DNA of 64,000 bases from Perkinsus marinus ATCC 50983 (taxonomy: Eukaryota > Perkinsozoa > Perkinsida > Perkinsidae), in contig NW_003206478.1 of NCBI RefSeq assembly GCF_000006405.1, positions 50,335-114,334 of the forward strand. Direction: 5' to 3'. Numbering within the stretch: the stretch's first letter is position 1; each line of letters begins with the position of its first letter. Below are positions 30,580 to 42,633 of the stretch, one piece after another. Both the position numbers and the translations under genes were made by a program. The notes beneath the pieces are model-generated. The model did no database searches, was not told the origin of the DNA, and worked only from the letters and a program-made list of their open reading frames with translations.

Positions 30580-32539
30580 GCCCGGGATGTATCGATTATC
30601 GTCAAGTCCACGCTGCAGAGGTTGAAGTACCGGAGACTCGGGACAAGCGGATTGCAATTATCATACCGTGAGTACGGATAAATCCCCACGGACAGTGAAT
30701 ACGAGGAATACGAAGACGCCTTTTCGTTGTAACATTTTTGAAGACCCACTCGTCGAGAAGAAAGACAACGGGGAACTCTTTCGTAAAAAATGATCGGAAT
30801 ACATAGACTGGGGGCGAGGGCGCTTCGTGTCGCGCAAATCCTCGTGAGGCAAAGTATCTGATGCACTCATACACCAACCAGTTTAGCTTTCGTCCCGTAA
30901 AGAGAGGGGTAGCGCTGATGCGGGAGCATTGGGAAGCCGGGCAACTACGTAGTTGAGTTTCCCGTATCGCTGAATCGATTGGCAGTGGTTTATGTGGGTG
31001 AGGATGCCAGTGTTATGGCGAAATGGGGTGACTCACCCCGGAAAACCATTATTGATATACCTTTCCATCCACAAGGAAGTGATTATTGCAATTAAAGATA
31101 ACGCAGACGAGGTGAGTCGATCTGAAGGTATCGAGATCGTGAGAGTCACTACAAGAAGTTCGAGCGCCACTTCGCTGATTTTGTCCGAGAACTGAATGCC
31201 GAGAATCGGCGAAATCAAGAGTTTCATATATTCCTCATCGAGCAGTTCGACAACCAGTTGTTCAACAGGGGATGGTTGTTCAATGTTGGGTAGGAATTGG
31301 GAGAGGCGGAATTGAAGTAAAATACTGGAACCGAGAATCGAACTCGGGACCTATCGCGTGTGAGGCGATCGTCATAACCAACTAGACCATTCCAGCTGTG
31401 AAGGTTGTCTTCTAAATTTCACGGTATTTTCTGCTGTAAGGTTCACCGAGGCATTGCGGAGTCTCAATGAAAAGCAACCAGACTGCATAGTGATGCAAGA
31501 TGTTGACAACTTACCTATGTCGGGTAGGCGGCGGAGCGATGCATCCTCCCTTCATATTCATATTCAACTTACAGTATGAGCCATACGCCTTCTCCAAGGT
31601 GAATTTCACTCGGAAACTGATATCACAGTCGGCTTGCGTAATATCCTATGAGGTTCCGCCCATTGCCACGTCGCAGAGATGATGAATTGTGAATTTGTCA
31701 TGAATAGCTCCCAGGTGTTGATTTTGGTTCGTGTTCGTCGCCCGTCCAGCTGAGCAGCGAGATTGAGTGTTGGGGTTGGAGTGTTCCCTATCCGGGAAAT
31801 GTCGGTGGAACGGTGGCGATGAGTCCCGACCACTGGCGGAGGATCAATGGCTTCTCTAATGAATACTGGGGATGGGGAGGAGAGGACGATGACTTGTATG
31901 AAAATGACGGATGCAGGGATCGAACTCGGGTATCATCAGAGATGTTCTGAAGGTATTGGCGACTACGCCACAACCAACTACTGCGGGGAGGATGTAATCC
32001 CTTTTGCCAATCACAACCCGGAAGCGTCGAAGTAATTTGAGCAACGCGCTTGAGAGAGAATCTTCGCTGTGCGCATTTTCAAGATATCTCGACCACGCAA
32101 AGGCCATGGCAAATTCCTTTGCCTGCATGACAGTGACCACACGCCTCGGAGGAGACCGGCTGATGATAAACCACTATGGGATCGTCTTCAACGGGTAATC
32201 GATCACAATGGCGTGCGCTTTTTACAACAAGCTCGATCAGGTGAGGTCAGGGGATGTGGTATGGCGTGGAGATGGTATTAATAATGTCGAGTACCGACTG
32301 ATGAATGAGTTCGTGAAGGCAGACGATTCTGATGTTTTCGCTGGTAAGAGGCCCTCCGGGTGTTTGAGAAATTATTCGCTGTCCGCGCGCGTATCTTTGC
32401 AGATCCTCGGCAGAATGCGTCAATTCGAGGGTTCACACTGCATTGGAAATCAGTTGCATCAAAACTGGAGCCGAAGTCGTCGCTAGAACGGACGTTTCTC
32501 ATCGCTAATCGAGGTTGGATCGAGGGAGATACAAAATAG
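30580..32539 (+). CDS. B4GALT7: beta-1,4-galactosyltransferase 7-like glycosyltransferase
   Basis: Transfers galactose in a beta-1,4 linkage; the vertebrate relative acts on xylose of proteoglycan linkers in the Golgi. Exons: about 30580-30667 (VEVPETRDKRIAIIIP), 31156-31289 (FERHFADFVRELNAENRRN, ending FNRGWLFNVG), 31441-31523 (with DVDNLPM, the DxD metal motif), 31715-31895 (VPYPGNVGG and NGFSNEYWGWGGEDDDL, the family signature), 32059-32240 (GHGKFLCLHDSDHTPR), 32272-32343 and 32403-32539. Phases agree from 31156 to the stop. The join between the first exon and 31156 is unresolved, and the N-terminal membrane anchor was not found. The intron 31290-31440 holds an intact tRNA-Val on the other strand, and 31896-32058 a tRNA-like relic. 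Confidence 0.82.
31323..31396 (-). tRNA. tRNA-Val (anticodon CAC), nested in an intron
   Basis: Reads on the minus strand with acceptor GCTGGAA/TTCCAGT (one G-U), D-arm tctagttggttatga, anticodon stem ATCGC/GCGAT with loop CTCACAC, and T-arm CCGAG/CTCGG around TTCGATT. All stems pair. It lies inside the B4GALT7-like intron 31290-31440, antisense to the host gene. Confidence 0.92.
31915..31995 (-). repeat. tRNA-like relic with A- and B-box, antisense in an intron
   Basis: Minus strand gcagtagttggttgtggcg (A-box) and acccgagttcgatccctgc (B-box) with a long variable-arm-like stretch between. It resembles the intact tRNA-Val D-arm but the stems no longer pair. Confidence 0.6.
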
Positions 32540-33330
32540 GTCGAAGTGTGGTATGTAGGATTATGCGGCATTGGTATTCGTATACCTCTCAAGAAGATCC
32601 CGAGTGAATTGGATGAGCTCCGGGAACTCCTTCCTGATCGTTGTCGCCAAGACAATTACCTTCGGTCAGTGGATTCATTGGCGTTGAGGAAATGCAAGAT
32701 AGAGCAAGATTAGCAAGTGAGTGCATTTTCCCAGATTCCTCGCAGTGGATTTTAATCGTCAACTTGGTACGGTAATCGATCATCAGTGGAGACTGCAAAG
32801 ATTCATTCGAACGCTTCCCTCAACCCACCGTGGTGCTATCCATGTTATGCATAAGGAAATGCTCGAACAGGCATTGGAGAGGGGTCGGTGTGCGATTAGC
32901 GCGCGCCCTGATGATCGATATCGGTATCAGGGAAGGATCGAAGGTACATTAGAGACTTTCCGGCTTGCATTGGGCAGGCGAATGATGGGTCGGGAGCTGG
33001 GCTGAAGCATCGGATCAATGTTGGCACGGATTGGTGCGGCGATCAGGTATCTTAGGTTCATGATTGCAAGATATGGATGAGGTCTGCGTGTCAGGGTTGG
33101 ACACATCTTATAGGGCTCAAAGTTCTCCATCCTGATGATGTTAAATACGTACCTGTGGATGATCTCCTCACGATATGCATCTCTGTGTCACCGCAAGGAT
33201 GGGTCTATCGCTTCATTCAGTTGCCTGAGGTCGGTCAGGTCGCGGGTTCGATCCCCGGTCACTGCATTTCAGTCCACATCCAGCTGTCCCAGTGGTTACG
33301 ATGAACGCAGCCGCAAGACATGGAATCACG
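32540..33330 (+). other. possible exons of unknown gene, plus strand
   Basis: Open segments at 32,540-32,710 (PSELDELRELLPDRCRQD), 32,735-33,000 (TVIDHQWRLQRFIRTLP) and 33,105-33,240 (VLHPDDVKYVPVDDLLTICI) look coding, but I cannot build a phase-consistent model. The first is in frame with the B4GALT7-like stop, so it could be a read-through or a separate gene. A T-arm followed by an acceptor ends the stretch. Confidence 0.3.
33235..33285 (+). repeat. tRNA T-arm followed by a splice acceptor
   Basis: ggtcgcgggttcgatccccg then gtcactgcatttcag: a good T-arm 15 nt before a possible acceptor, as in the other intronic cases. Confidence 0.45.
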
Positions 33331-33429
33331 AGAAGACTATGTACCTGCGCAAGTCATCTCGAGGCGAGGCGATCTGTGTCGGCTTCTTAGCTGGCGGGGG
33401 GCATGCTAGGTGGGCCATTTAATACCGCC

Positions 33430-33595
33430 AGTGTTGGAATATATTATCGCTTCCCTCAGAAGTTTTCTCACTAATCATATATACGAATTCGATTAGACGT
33501 GGGCAGAAACCAGGAAGAATTTCCCGAAATTTCCCCAGAATTTTCACATCACTAACATATGCGGTTCATGATGTGCAAATTCCACCACGCTGGAT
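33430..33595 (+). mobile_element. element B copy
   Basis: cagtgttggaatatattatc through gaatttcccgaaatttcccc to gatgtgcaaattccaccacg. Confidence 0.8.
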
Positions 33596-33800
33596 ACCAC
33601 ACCAACGATACATCGTCACGAAGCATACAGTCATCATCCCTGAATCATCGCATCATTGGATTGCCATAACTATGAGGAGTTTCGCGCATAATAATCGCGC
33701 AGATATGACCGGTCGTTTGTATATCGGAGATTATAGGATATATAATTAGTTGAGGAAATGAGGAAAGAGTTCACGCAATGCGACAGGGATCGAAAACAGT

Positions 33801-33903
33801 GGGGTTCTACCCGTGATATGAAAAACACTAGTGAAAAATATATTTCACGACTACTGCATAGCGCGTTTTTCTCAGAGTATTACGTCAGGGTGAAACTCTA
33901 GTG
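33801..33903 (+). mobile_element. element A copy
   Basis: ttctacccgtgatatgaaaa to gtcagggtgaaactct, with cacgactactgcatagcgcg inside. Confidence 0.8.
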
Positions 33904-33929
33904 TTAGACGCTCTCATTCAGATGGATGA

Positions 33930-34296
33930 CCGCAGTAATCGGTCGATCAGCGGGATGCGATACCAATGGCTACACTCATGAATTCACCTTCCATTCCATG
34001 ACCAACAACTACCGACCAATAATCAAACGACTTTGTGTGACGGCTATTGGGGACAGGTAACGTTGAGGAAACGAAAGATTGCAAGATTTCAAATTTAGTC
34101 CTTCTGTGACTAGTGGTGATGAGAACTGCCCAGAGGACGATACTCTTCGGGTTTTTCGTGTTCAACCTCATCTCAAGATGGCTGAATTTACCATACCCCT
34201 CTGCTGGGTCAATTCCACGCTGAGAGTCGCGAAAGAGGACTGCCCTGGGGAGAATGTGGTGATGGTAAGTGGTAGGGGTTGTGTTGGTGATAGTTA
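33930..34296 (+). CDS. unknown protein, two exons of a partial model
   Basis: Exon about 33930-34057 encodes NGYTHEFTFHSMTNNYRPII and ends with donor GTAACG; exon 34099-34263, in phase after a TTTAG acceptor, encodes SGDENCPEDDTLRVFRVQPH and KMAEFTIPLCWVNSTLRVAK. Three Cys and no membrane segment. The start, the end and any product are unknown. Confidence 0.4.
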
Positions 34297-35290
34297 GTAT
34301 TTTGAGGCACGATTTTAACACGTGTATGCTAAGAATGTGGAGAAAATGTTTCACCACTTATCGACTTCTCTAACCACGAAGAGTTAGGCCCTGAAACTTG
34401 GAGGTTATATCATGTGGAGCATAAGAGCATACCTTCCTGAGTCGCAAGATAGTACTCGTTGAGGTGACTGTGTACGACTCGGAAAGCCGGCTATGCTAAG
34501 AATATGTGAAGGGATGTAGTTGTATCGGTGTAGGCGTTGAGGAATAGCAAGTCGGAGCAAGATTCGAAGATTTGGTGTTTGGATGGCACTACACTAGCTC
34601 GAGGGAGCTGTGCCTCTGGTGAGTCCTTCTCTTCAATCGAGATGGAAGATGTTGGTTCGGATGTGGTGACGTTCCTCGATGATGCCATACTGTGATGAGG
34701 CGCATGCTATTTGGCCTGTCCTTTTTCTACTCGTTTCTGTGTCGTAGTTCAGTTCATGTCTAGCAAGAATTGAGCCTGACTTTGCTGGAAACTGCAAGTC
34801 AGTTAGTGATCCTCCAAGGCATCACAGGAGTTACTTTCATTGTACAAAATCTGAGCTAACAGAGTGCCGTTAATTGGCATTTATTCGTGGTCTCCACTGA
34901 ACTCGACGCTAAGACTCTTCGCGTCGAGTTCAGTGGAACTGATGAACTGGGATGAACGCCGAGTACTGGGAAGAAGCGAAAAGTGGCAACTGATGATCGG
35001 CAATAGGACAAGCGACGGAAAGGGACAAAGCTAGGAGTCTTACTCCGATTACACAGATCATTTAGCCGAACCGGGACAGCAATAAATATAATAAAACACT
35101 GATTATTAGTGTGCTCAGAGATATTCTCATACTGAGATCAAGGCGCTGTCGATTTGCGGATAAGAACGGGGAAGTACTCGCTCAGGTGAAATAGATTATT
35201 CGTTTTATCATTCCATCTCCCCAATCTAGACTTATATCCAAAGTTAGTTCAAATTCGTCTTGGCGTTTCCTCTGAGGTCCCTCACACTTT
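34297..35290. other. intergenic stretch
   Basis: No supported gene. It contains a perfect hairpin at 34,893-34,937 and one 65-codon minus-strand open frame (34,491-34,688, Ser-rich) that I cannot support. Confidence 0.4.
34893..34937. repeat. perfect 17-bp hairpin
   Basis: tccactgaactcgacgc pairs exactly with gcgtcgagttcagtgga across an 11-nt loop. It has no T run and lies far from any gene end I can place. Confidence 0.9.
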
Positions 35291-36502
35291 GTGTTGGTGC
35301 AGCGTATTGGTGATTCAAGACTCCTTTTCTCGATTCGAGTGACATCTGTCCGTCATCGGACAGTTGGTTGGGAGTGTGGGAGAGGACCAAACACTGTGAA
35401 CCCGAAGCCCGAACCCTCTCTGGGTCTTACCTTGGGCCCTAGGTTCACAGATCATGTTTGGTCTGACCAAATTGGTCACACTAACTATATCACGGAATAT
35501 GGCCCATGTTTCGTGACATATGTTAGTGTCCCCCAACCAACTTGGGACAAGACTTGAAAAAAAGAAAGGAGCGAGACTGGCTCATGGGTGGAACCATCTC
35601 GGTCTCAACCTACGGTCGATCGCCAACATCTGAATACACCAACTTTTTTTCCTTTCTTTTTTTGTACCCTTCACGTTCGTCTTCCCGAAGGAGGGCTCTA
35701 CAGTACGTCTCAAACTCTCTCAGCCGGTTGGAACAGGTCGTCACTTGGCCTAGAGATCCTTCTACTCTCACCCAAAGCGGCCTAGATGTAGCTCTCCCCA
35801 CCCGTGTGCAGGATAGCATTGCATGCTCATCCGAGTCTTCCACATTACATTTCGGCCACAGCGTCGAGGTCGGCGCGTCACTTCGATACCTGTAGCTTGC
35901 CAAGCATGGTGCGTGGCCGCTCAGTAGCTTCACGAAGGCTGATCCTTTCTGCCTGCATGCGAAATTGGTGACATTCTTCCTTGTCTACGCGTTGATAGTG
36001 CTCTCTGAACGGGTGGTGACAGGCCTGTTAAGAGGCTCTCCAGGCTTCGATCGACTCAAGATCTGTTTGGTAGCAGTCTCGGGCAGCGGGATGTCTTCCG
36101 GCACACCCCTTGACCGTCCCTCGTTGGCAAGCTCGTCCATTCGCTCATTGTAGTGCACCCCAAAGTGAGCACCTACCCAAGCGAAAGTAACGTAGATGCC
36201 AGACGCCTCACAGTGTTGGTATCGTCGGCGTATTGCTATGGACAGGGCCGTCTGCTTCGCCGGTGTTAATGATTTCAGGACCACTTGACTATCGGATAGT
36301 ATGATAACTTCCGTAGAGGGTCCATACTCTTCCGCCGTTGCCATGGCGAAGGCTATTGCCTTGTCTACAGCCGAAAGCTCCGCTTGGAAGATAGAACAGT
36401 CCGGGTGTAATTTATAAGAACAGGCCGTTTGTCGACCAGTTGGTGATACCGATATGAAGGCTGCTCCTGTGCTACCCATGATATTGTATGTGTCATTTCT
36501 TG
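35290..36502 (-). mobile_element. LINE (non-LTR retrotransposon), 3' part
   Basis: Minus-strand coding sequence with an RNase H domain (AAFISVSPTG, FQAELSAVDKAIAFA, VIILSDSQVVLKSL, WVGAHFGVHYNERMDELANE) and, nearer the 3' end, a Cys/His cluster (LWPKCNVEDSDEHAMLSCTR) of the kind that ends many LINE ORF2 proteins. Stop near 35,610; the exact 3' end is not clear. The reading frame is interrupted by the LTR retrotransposon at 36,503 and resumes beyond 42,811. Confidence 0.8.
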
Positions 36503-36680
36503 TGTCGCTACTCGCGATCCACACGCGCACGTCGAATACGGTAGCGCACGCCCGTGACGTGAGACGTGACGTGACGTGAGACGTGACGCGGAGACGCGAC
36601 GCCTCTCAATCCAACCCCGTCTCCCATTGCTCTTTATATACCTTACATTGGCTAACTTACGCTACGACTTGGGTTAGTCA
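36503..36680 (+). repeat. 5' LTR
   Basis: 178 bp, TG...CA ends, identical by eye to the copy at 42634. It contains a gtgacgtgagacgtgacg tandem motif and TATATA. Confidence 0.9.
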
Positions 36681-36681
36681 T

Positions 36682-38160
36682 ATGGCGACACCTGATGAAC
36701 TACAAACTCTCCGTCAAGCCCGAACCCGAGCCCGCCAGAGCCGTACACGAGCATTCACACGACTATCTGATGTCCGAGAAAGGATCAAGAATCTCCGTAC
36801 CAACGACGAAGACGACGAGAATGTCCTGGCGGTCTTGGAAGCTCAAGAAGAGGAACTCGCTCGAGCATACGTCGAAGCCGATCAACAAGCAACAGCGGCA
36901 GAACGAGCCTATGAAGAAGCGACATCGACGAGCCCACCAACGACACCACTGCTTACGCCAGCAGGGTCAACCGGATTCAACGTCCAGGGAGACTCCAGTA
37001 ATCTCTTGAGACGGAACGACGGATCGGCGGCAAACACCTCCTCTTTTCGCCAGCCTGATTTCCCAGAAGCTCCAACCCGCAGGGCAGCTACGAGATGTAC
37101 CGCCGCTGAAGTGACCAAGCTCGTCCTGCCAAACCTCATCGACTCAGCTTACCTCAAGGTACACTATGACGACGTGGAGGACACCCTCGTAGAAGCTGGT
37201 GCGGCAACGAGGAGCACTTCGGGCCCCATCCAAGTGAACCCCGAGGTCCGCCGGTCGGTAATGACGAAGTTTATCGGTACCCTCACGAACTCTGAAGTGA
37301 AGCCAGTGCACCAAGCAGCTCAATCGGCTGCTCGAACAGGACGTTCCGACTGGAACCACGTTCGCCAACTTCTGTTAGGACGGTTCTGTCGAAGATCCCA
37401 ATTGAAGTCGAAGTATCTCGAGAAGTTGAGCTCCCTCAAGTTCCAATCGGCCCGTCAGATCGACCAGTATCTCCTCGCCGCGTCCGAAGCGTACTTTATC
37501 TTCTGCGACATATACCACAACGACTCAGCTGAGAGAAGAAACCTTACCAGGCAAATCATTGGCCGATTGCCCCCAGCTATCGTGGAAAAAGTCATCCACC
37601 GTATACGACGATATGCCGACCACGACGACGACAGTGAGGACTGGGAGACTCTCCTCGACTTCGAGAACGCAACCGGTGACAAACCTTCCGTCTGCGACGT
37701 CATAAGATCCATATGTCGTACGTCGGACGAAGCCACAATCATATGCCAGCCGACGACTCATAAGGCCGACAACATCCGATCTGTCGTGGAACCGGCCCAA
37801 GCATCCTCTTCTCGGACTCTCGCCCAACGGCCTAACTCGGGCTCTGCACCAATCTCACGACCTACACTGAGCGAATGGGCCAAAACATTTCCCGCCGTCT
37901 ACTACATCACCGGCCGAGCGGTGCGTAACCAAGAAGAAGCTCTCAAGATCCTGCGAGCGGACGAGACCAAGGTCCTTCGAAATCGTCGCGGATTCCGCTA
38001 CATCCTCGCTGCCTACAACGATGCAACTACGGCCAAATCCATTATGTCCGAGCTCGACAAGGAGAACTACCGCTGGCGCGAGTTTGCTGCAACACCACCG
38101 TCAACGTCATCATCAGAGCGAACTCCCGCTCCGCTGGTGGATGCGTCAGCGGGTTTTTAG
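36682..38160 (+). CDS. gag: gag-like protein of the LTR retrotransposon
   Basis: About 490 residues from MATPDELQTL. The N-terminal third is Arg/Ala/Glu-rich and helical; the middle (QSARQIDQYLLAASEAYFIF, EKVIHRIRRYADHDDD) resembles retrotransposon capsid sequence in composition. I see no zinc knuckle. The start was chosen because it opens just after the LTR, overlapping the presumed primer-binding site. Confidence 0.75.
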   Translation: MATPDELQTLRQARTRARQSRTRAFTRLSDVRERIKNLRTNDEDDENVLAVLEAQEEELARAYVEADQQATAAERAYEEATSTSPPTTPLLTPAGSTGFNVQGDSSNLLRRNDGSAANTSSFRQPDFPEAPTRRAATRCTAAEVTKLVLPNLIDSAYLKVHYDDVEDTLVEAGAATRSTSGPIQVNPEVRRSVMTKFIGTLTNSEVKPVHQAAQSAARTGRSDWNHVRQLLLGRFCRRSQLKSKYLEKLSSLKFQSARQIDQYLLAASEAYFIFCDIYHNDSAERRNLTRQIIGRLPPAIVEKVIHRIRRYADHDDDSEDWETLLDFENATGDKPSVCDVIRSICRTSDEATIICQPTTHKADNIRSVVEPAQASSSRTLAQRPNSGSAPISRPTLSEWAKTFPAVYYITGRAVRNQEEALKILRADETKVLRNRRGFRYILAAYNDATTAKSIMSELDKENYRWREFAATPPSTSSSERTPAPLVDASAGF

Positions 38161-41100
38161 GTCGAGCTGATGAAGGATCGGCGGCCAGCCGCTGCCATCG
38201 ATCCGGAAGCTCCTTCAATAGCGGCACTGAGGTTGATTCACTACGGTCGATATCTACAGATGATACAGCTCCTGCCGAGATTCGGTTATCGGGTCTACTC
38301 ACTTCAAAAGACGACGTGTCAATACCGGCAAACATCATCATCGACTCAGGAGCCGGTTTTAGCTACTACATCGTCCCTCGAGGATATCATCAACCGTTTA
38401 CTACCGACGAATTACCTCAGGCCAAGCAAGTCATCCTGGCGGATGGCTCATTTTGCACTATTCGAAGAACTATGTCTTGCTCTATTCGCGTCTATACTTT
38501 TCCATCGGTCCGAGGCGTCGTCTCTCTTACACGCCCAGTAAGCACCGATCTTCGGATTCTTCCTTTACAGTCGAACTCTCATGCCCCCACTGTCTTGGTT
38601 GGCAGAGATGTGATGGATCTATGGAACATCCTCATAAACGGCTCCCACATAGCTGTCATCGACGGTCACACTGTTTTTAGCCGTCCTACTTTTCCGTCCA
38701 ACGCCCAACCGCTTGGACCCCCTCATCTACGTCAACCCCAACTTGTCCCCGATGCCGCCTTTCTCGAAGATAATACGCTGACAGCTGGAGACCCGAGCGA
38801 AGGATCTACTCAACCTCTCGTCAGCCGTAGCGCAGAAGTCTCCCTAGTCCCGCGTCTAAAAACCTCCGAGGACATATGGTTGGAGCGGGCTCTTAATGAT
38901 CTCATAGACCTACACTGGAAGCCCGTACCGAGAGCGCCCGGGTTCTACTATAGGTTCCGACGTCTATATCCGGTGGAAGTCATCGACGACGCCCATCAGT
39001 ACCTAGCGGCCGAGATTCTACCACCCCCTATATCGCCCAACGCACAACGAGGTCCACAATATGCACGTCCCGCTTACAAGAAGCTCACACTGCGACAGAA
39101 AAAGGCATATCAAGAGCTCTGCCTCTCCTACGTCGACGCTCACCTATGGACACCAATAGCTCCCCAGTCCCCATCAGCGACGGTCGCCTCCCCTGCCACG
39201 GTATTCCTAGCCCCCGAGGAGAAAACCGGTCGCCGAGACCGCCTAGTGGTAGACTTCCGCCATACAAACCTCAGCTGGCCTGCCGTGAGCTCTGCCAATC
39301 CGTGCGTCTGGGAGATCATATGCCTACTTAGAATTCGCAGCTCCCCCTCACTACTTCTGATGGACATCATGTCCGCGTTCTACGCGGTGCGGTTATGTAA
39401 CTGCGTTTTGCAGTTGGCTACCTCCCATTCCAATTTCATCAGCACACGGTCAGTCTTCGGGGTATGCTTCGGCCCAGAAGCACTTTCTACTACGCTAGGC
39501 AACCTAGTGGACCGAGTTCGCGTCTGTCCAGACCTCATCGCGTGTCTCATCGCACTGTTTGTCGACGACATCACGATTCAGTCCGATCTCGCCACCGTCT
39601 TCACCGCGGCACGTTTATTGCTGGGCCTTCTACTCCCCTTCAGCTTTCGAGTCCAGCCACGCAAGTTCAAGTGCTTGGTAGCCCACCATTTGAGGGAGGC
39701 CTTCGCTGAAGAAACTCGAAGATCCCACATCCAAGTCCCCCTTGCTGACTCCGCATCTCTCCTGGGGTACCAGTTCCACTTCAGCGACGACGGCCAACTC
39801 ATCATGGACTGCGCCCGGAGCGGCAGAATCAAGTCCGCCAAGGCACTCATCTCCACGGTGGCAACCGGAGACTGGTTATCTCTCAATCTGACAAAACGAC
39901 AATATTTCCAACTCTGTGGTGACGTAGGCTACGACAACGCCAAAATGCATCCGGAAGAACGTGCATGTGCCGATTCACTGCGTTCGATCATCGGCTCGGC
40001 CTACGTCCAAACGTCTTGGTCCTCCTATTGCGATCTATCCCTGCTGTCTACCGAACAGCAGAAGGCCTTCGTAGTGGTGATGAAGTGGATGTCGACCCTC
40101 CTCGACGCCGGGCCATGTGAGCACCCTTCTCTAGTCAGGAACTCCCCGACACATGACATTACTCTCAAGCTCACATCTGATGCCAGCCTTAGCGGAGGAG
40201 CATTCAGCATCTCGCGTTCGTCCGCAACAGGTGAGTCCTCCATCATCTGGGAAGACTGCTGGAGGTTCCGACCGGCACAGAGACGATGGCACTCGAATTG
40301 CCGTGAACTACTCAGTCTACTCCGTGGTCTACGCGCCCTCACCGATCTCCTCACCGCCCGCAGTAAGCACGTGTCCCCAGGAGATCAGTCGAAGTGGAAA
40401 ATCTGCGTCGAGTGCGATAATAAGCCCTCAGTGCTATGGGCCAATGGCTCTACACGTTCGATTAAGCGAGCGCTGGAAAGGCGTACTATAGAGAGAATGG
40501 TCACCGCCGTTTCCGAGGAGATCGCATTTGCCCGGTCGCAGCCAAATACTCACTTCTCGCTCAGTCATCTACCAGGTCGCGAGAACGCGAGGAGCGACTA
40601 CCTCTCCCGGCTGCATGATCGAGCGTGTGGTAGCTCCACTCTTGGTGAAATCCTCTCACGCCCGTCGCCCAAGACATCCTCTACAACCGCTGATGTTGAT
40701 CAAGAAGACCCAAATCTACAAGAAGACCAAGACACCGTCGAGCTACTCAGTGAGCTGACCGAATACGGTTCCAGACATCGACAATGTGATCAAACCCGAG
40801 CAGCCCGCTACATCGTGGACAGCGTTGAAGCCGGAGGCTCTCTATTTATAGCAGCTTCATCTATCGAGAGCATTCTGCGCATACGAGAAGTCCCTAGCGT
40901 CTCACCTCCACTAAGTCTAGCAGAACACCTAGCGACTGACGCCTTCTATGCGAGTGACGTATACAGAAGAGTCCGCCTCCTTAGAGCCATACTCGTTGCA
41001 CTCAAAGCTAACATTGACCACACGCAAGTCCCTATTAGACTTCGAGAAGATCTGCACTACAGGTGGGATGACGACGACATTCGTTCGACCTTCAGATCCC

Positions 41101-42614
41101 TGCAACTTCGAGACCCAAAGATGAACGCCTACTTGGCTGGTGATAGGCCATCCAAAGGCCCTTACGTTATCAACGACGGAGTTGTCTACTTTACGGTCGG
41201 CACCATCCACGGTCAATGCTACTCTCGATTATATCTACCCCGACATACTCCAAGATTCAGGTCACTAGTCATCAAAGACGCGCATCGAAGATGTGTACAT
41301 AGCGGCAGCGTCGGTACTGCCGCAGAGTGCGATGACTTCTATATTCCGGGATTGCTCCGTGCCTGCCGAGACCTCGTGGCCGACTGCGTGACCTGCAATG
41401 CCGCCCGAGCAACCCACCAGTGGGCCCGTGGACCGACAGAAACTAGCAAGTGGACCACGGCAGAACTCTCAGGCCTACCACCGTATCATACCTGTGGCGT
41501 GGATTTCCTGACCCTCGGCCCAATGAACTCTGCCTCTTCCTCCCCGGCCAAGTCCTGGAAGGTCATCACAGTGACCTGCCTATATAGTAAACATACTACA
41601 TGGGTGGTATGCGAGAAGGAAGACGGTAAGTCAGCCCTCAAAGCGCTCTCGAGAGTTCAACTACTTCGTGGAGGACTGGCGCGGCTATTATTTGATTGCG
41701 CTTCCTACTTCAAGGCCGCAGACTTCCGCCGCCAATTACGAACTCGCCTCGGAGCAGAAGCCTTCTATCTTTCGCCAAGAGCGCCATGGGAGGGCGCATT
41801 GTTCGAACGCACCCATGGTCTCGGTCTGAACAAGCTTCGAGTGCTGCTCAGAGGCCAGAAAATGAAGAACCTCACCCTGGAGCAAACACAGGAGTTCGTC
41901 GATCAGGCCTGTTTTTGTATAAACACGCGCCCCCTGGGCACCACTGGATCGGCCCTACTGCCAAGCCCGATCACTCCAGACGCCCTAGCGTTTGGGTTCA
42001 CAAGGAATAGAGGTTTATGCAGTAGCCCATCACTGACTTCTACGCCCACTCCAACGCAACAACCAGTCGTGACGACGTGCCGCTCATTCAGGCGAGCTTA
42101 TATGTCTGCGGTCTGGCAAGAGCTAAAAGCTAAGAGTGCCTCATCGTACCTATTCAAGAAGGTCAGTAAGCCCGAAGATCAACATTGGTATGTCTACGGT
42201 AACCCGGTCCTGGTGTATCATCCTAAGCAGAAGCTCGGCGATTCCTTCCGACTAGCACACGTCATTCTACTACGTCCATCTACTCGCAATTCTACGCATG
42301 GTATTCAGGTAGTGTATCCTAATGGACAGGTCAGGGTCGAGAGCCCTCACAACGTCGTCCCCCTTCGCCATTCAAGCTTCACGGGTGAGGACCACTCCGA
42401 TTGCCTTAATTGTCGCTTCCCTACGAGGATAGGAATGCCTATTATAGTCGACGACGTAAACAACGGTCAAGGTCCAATGAAAGGAGTCATAGTGGACGAC
42501 ATCGACTCGCTCATTCGCATCCGTTGGGAAGATGGTACCGCGACGGATTTTATCGATCCGTCTAATATGACCTTTCGATTCGATGATGCGAACAGTACCA
42601 ATACCAACTATTGA
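38150..42614 (+). CDS. pol: pol polyprotein of the LTR retrotransposon
   Basis: Open frame overlapping the gag end in another frame, as usual where pol is made by frameshifting. Domains in order: aspartic protease (NIIIDSGAGFSYY), reverse transcriptase (LLMDIMSAFYAVRL and the catalytic LFVDDITIQSD), RNase H (LKLTSDASLSGGAFSI), integrase with an HHCC zinc site (HRRCVHSG ... CVTC) and catalytic residues around CGVDFLTLGP, LLFDCASYF and APWEGALFERTHG. Acts in reverse transcription and integration of the element. Confidence 0.88.
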
Positions 42615-42633
42615 TTTTTTTGGGGGGGAGGCA

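Noticed and set aside
30306-30866. 186-codon open frame on the minus strand
   Set aside because: It lies opposite the last coiled-coil exon and the first B4GALT7 exon, both better supported.
33947-34357. 136-codon minus-strand frame
   Set aside because: Opposite two plus-strand exons that join in phase with proper splice sites.
36583-36681. N-terminal extension of the gag-like ORF into the LTR
   Set aside because: The upstream frame is LTR sequence; the ATG right after the LTR is the simpler start.
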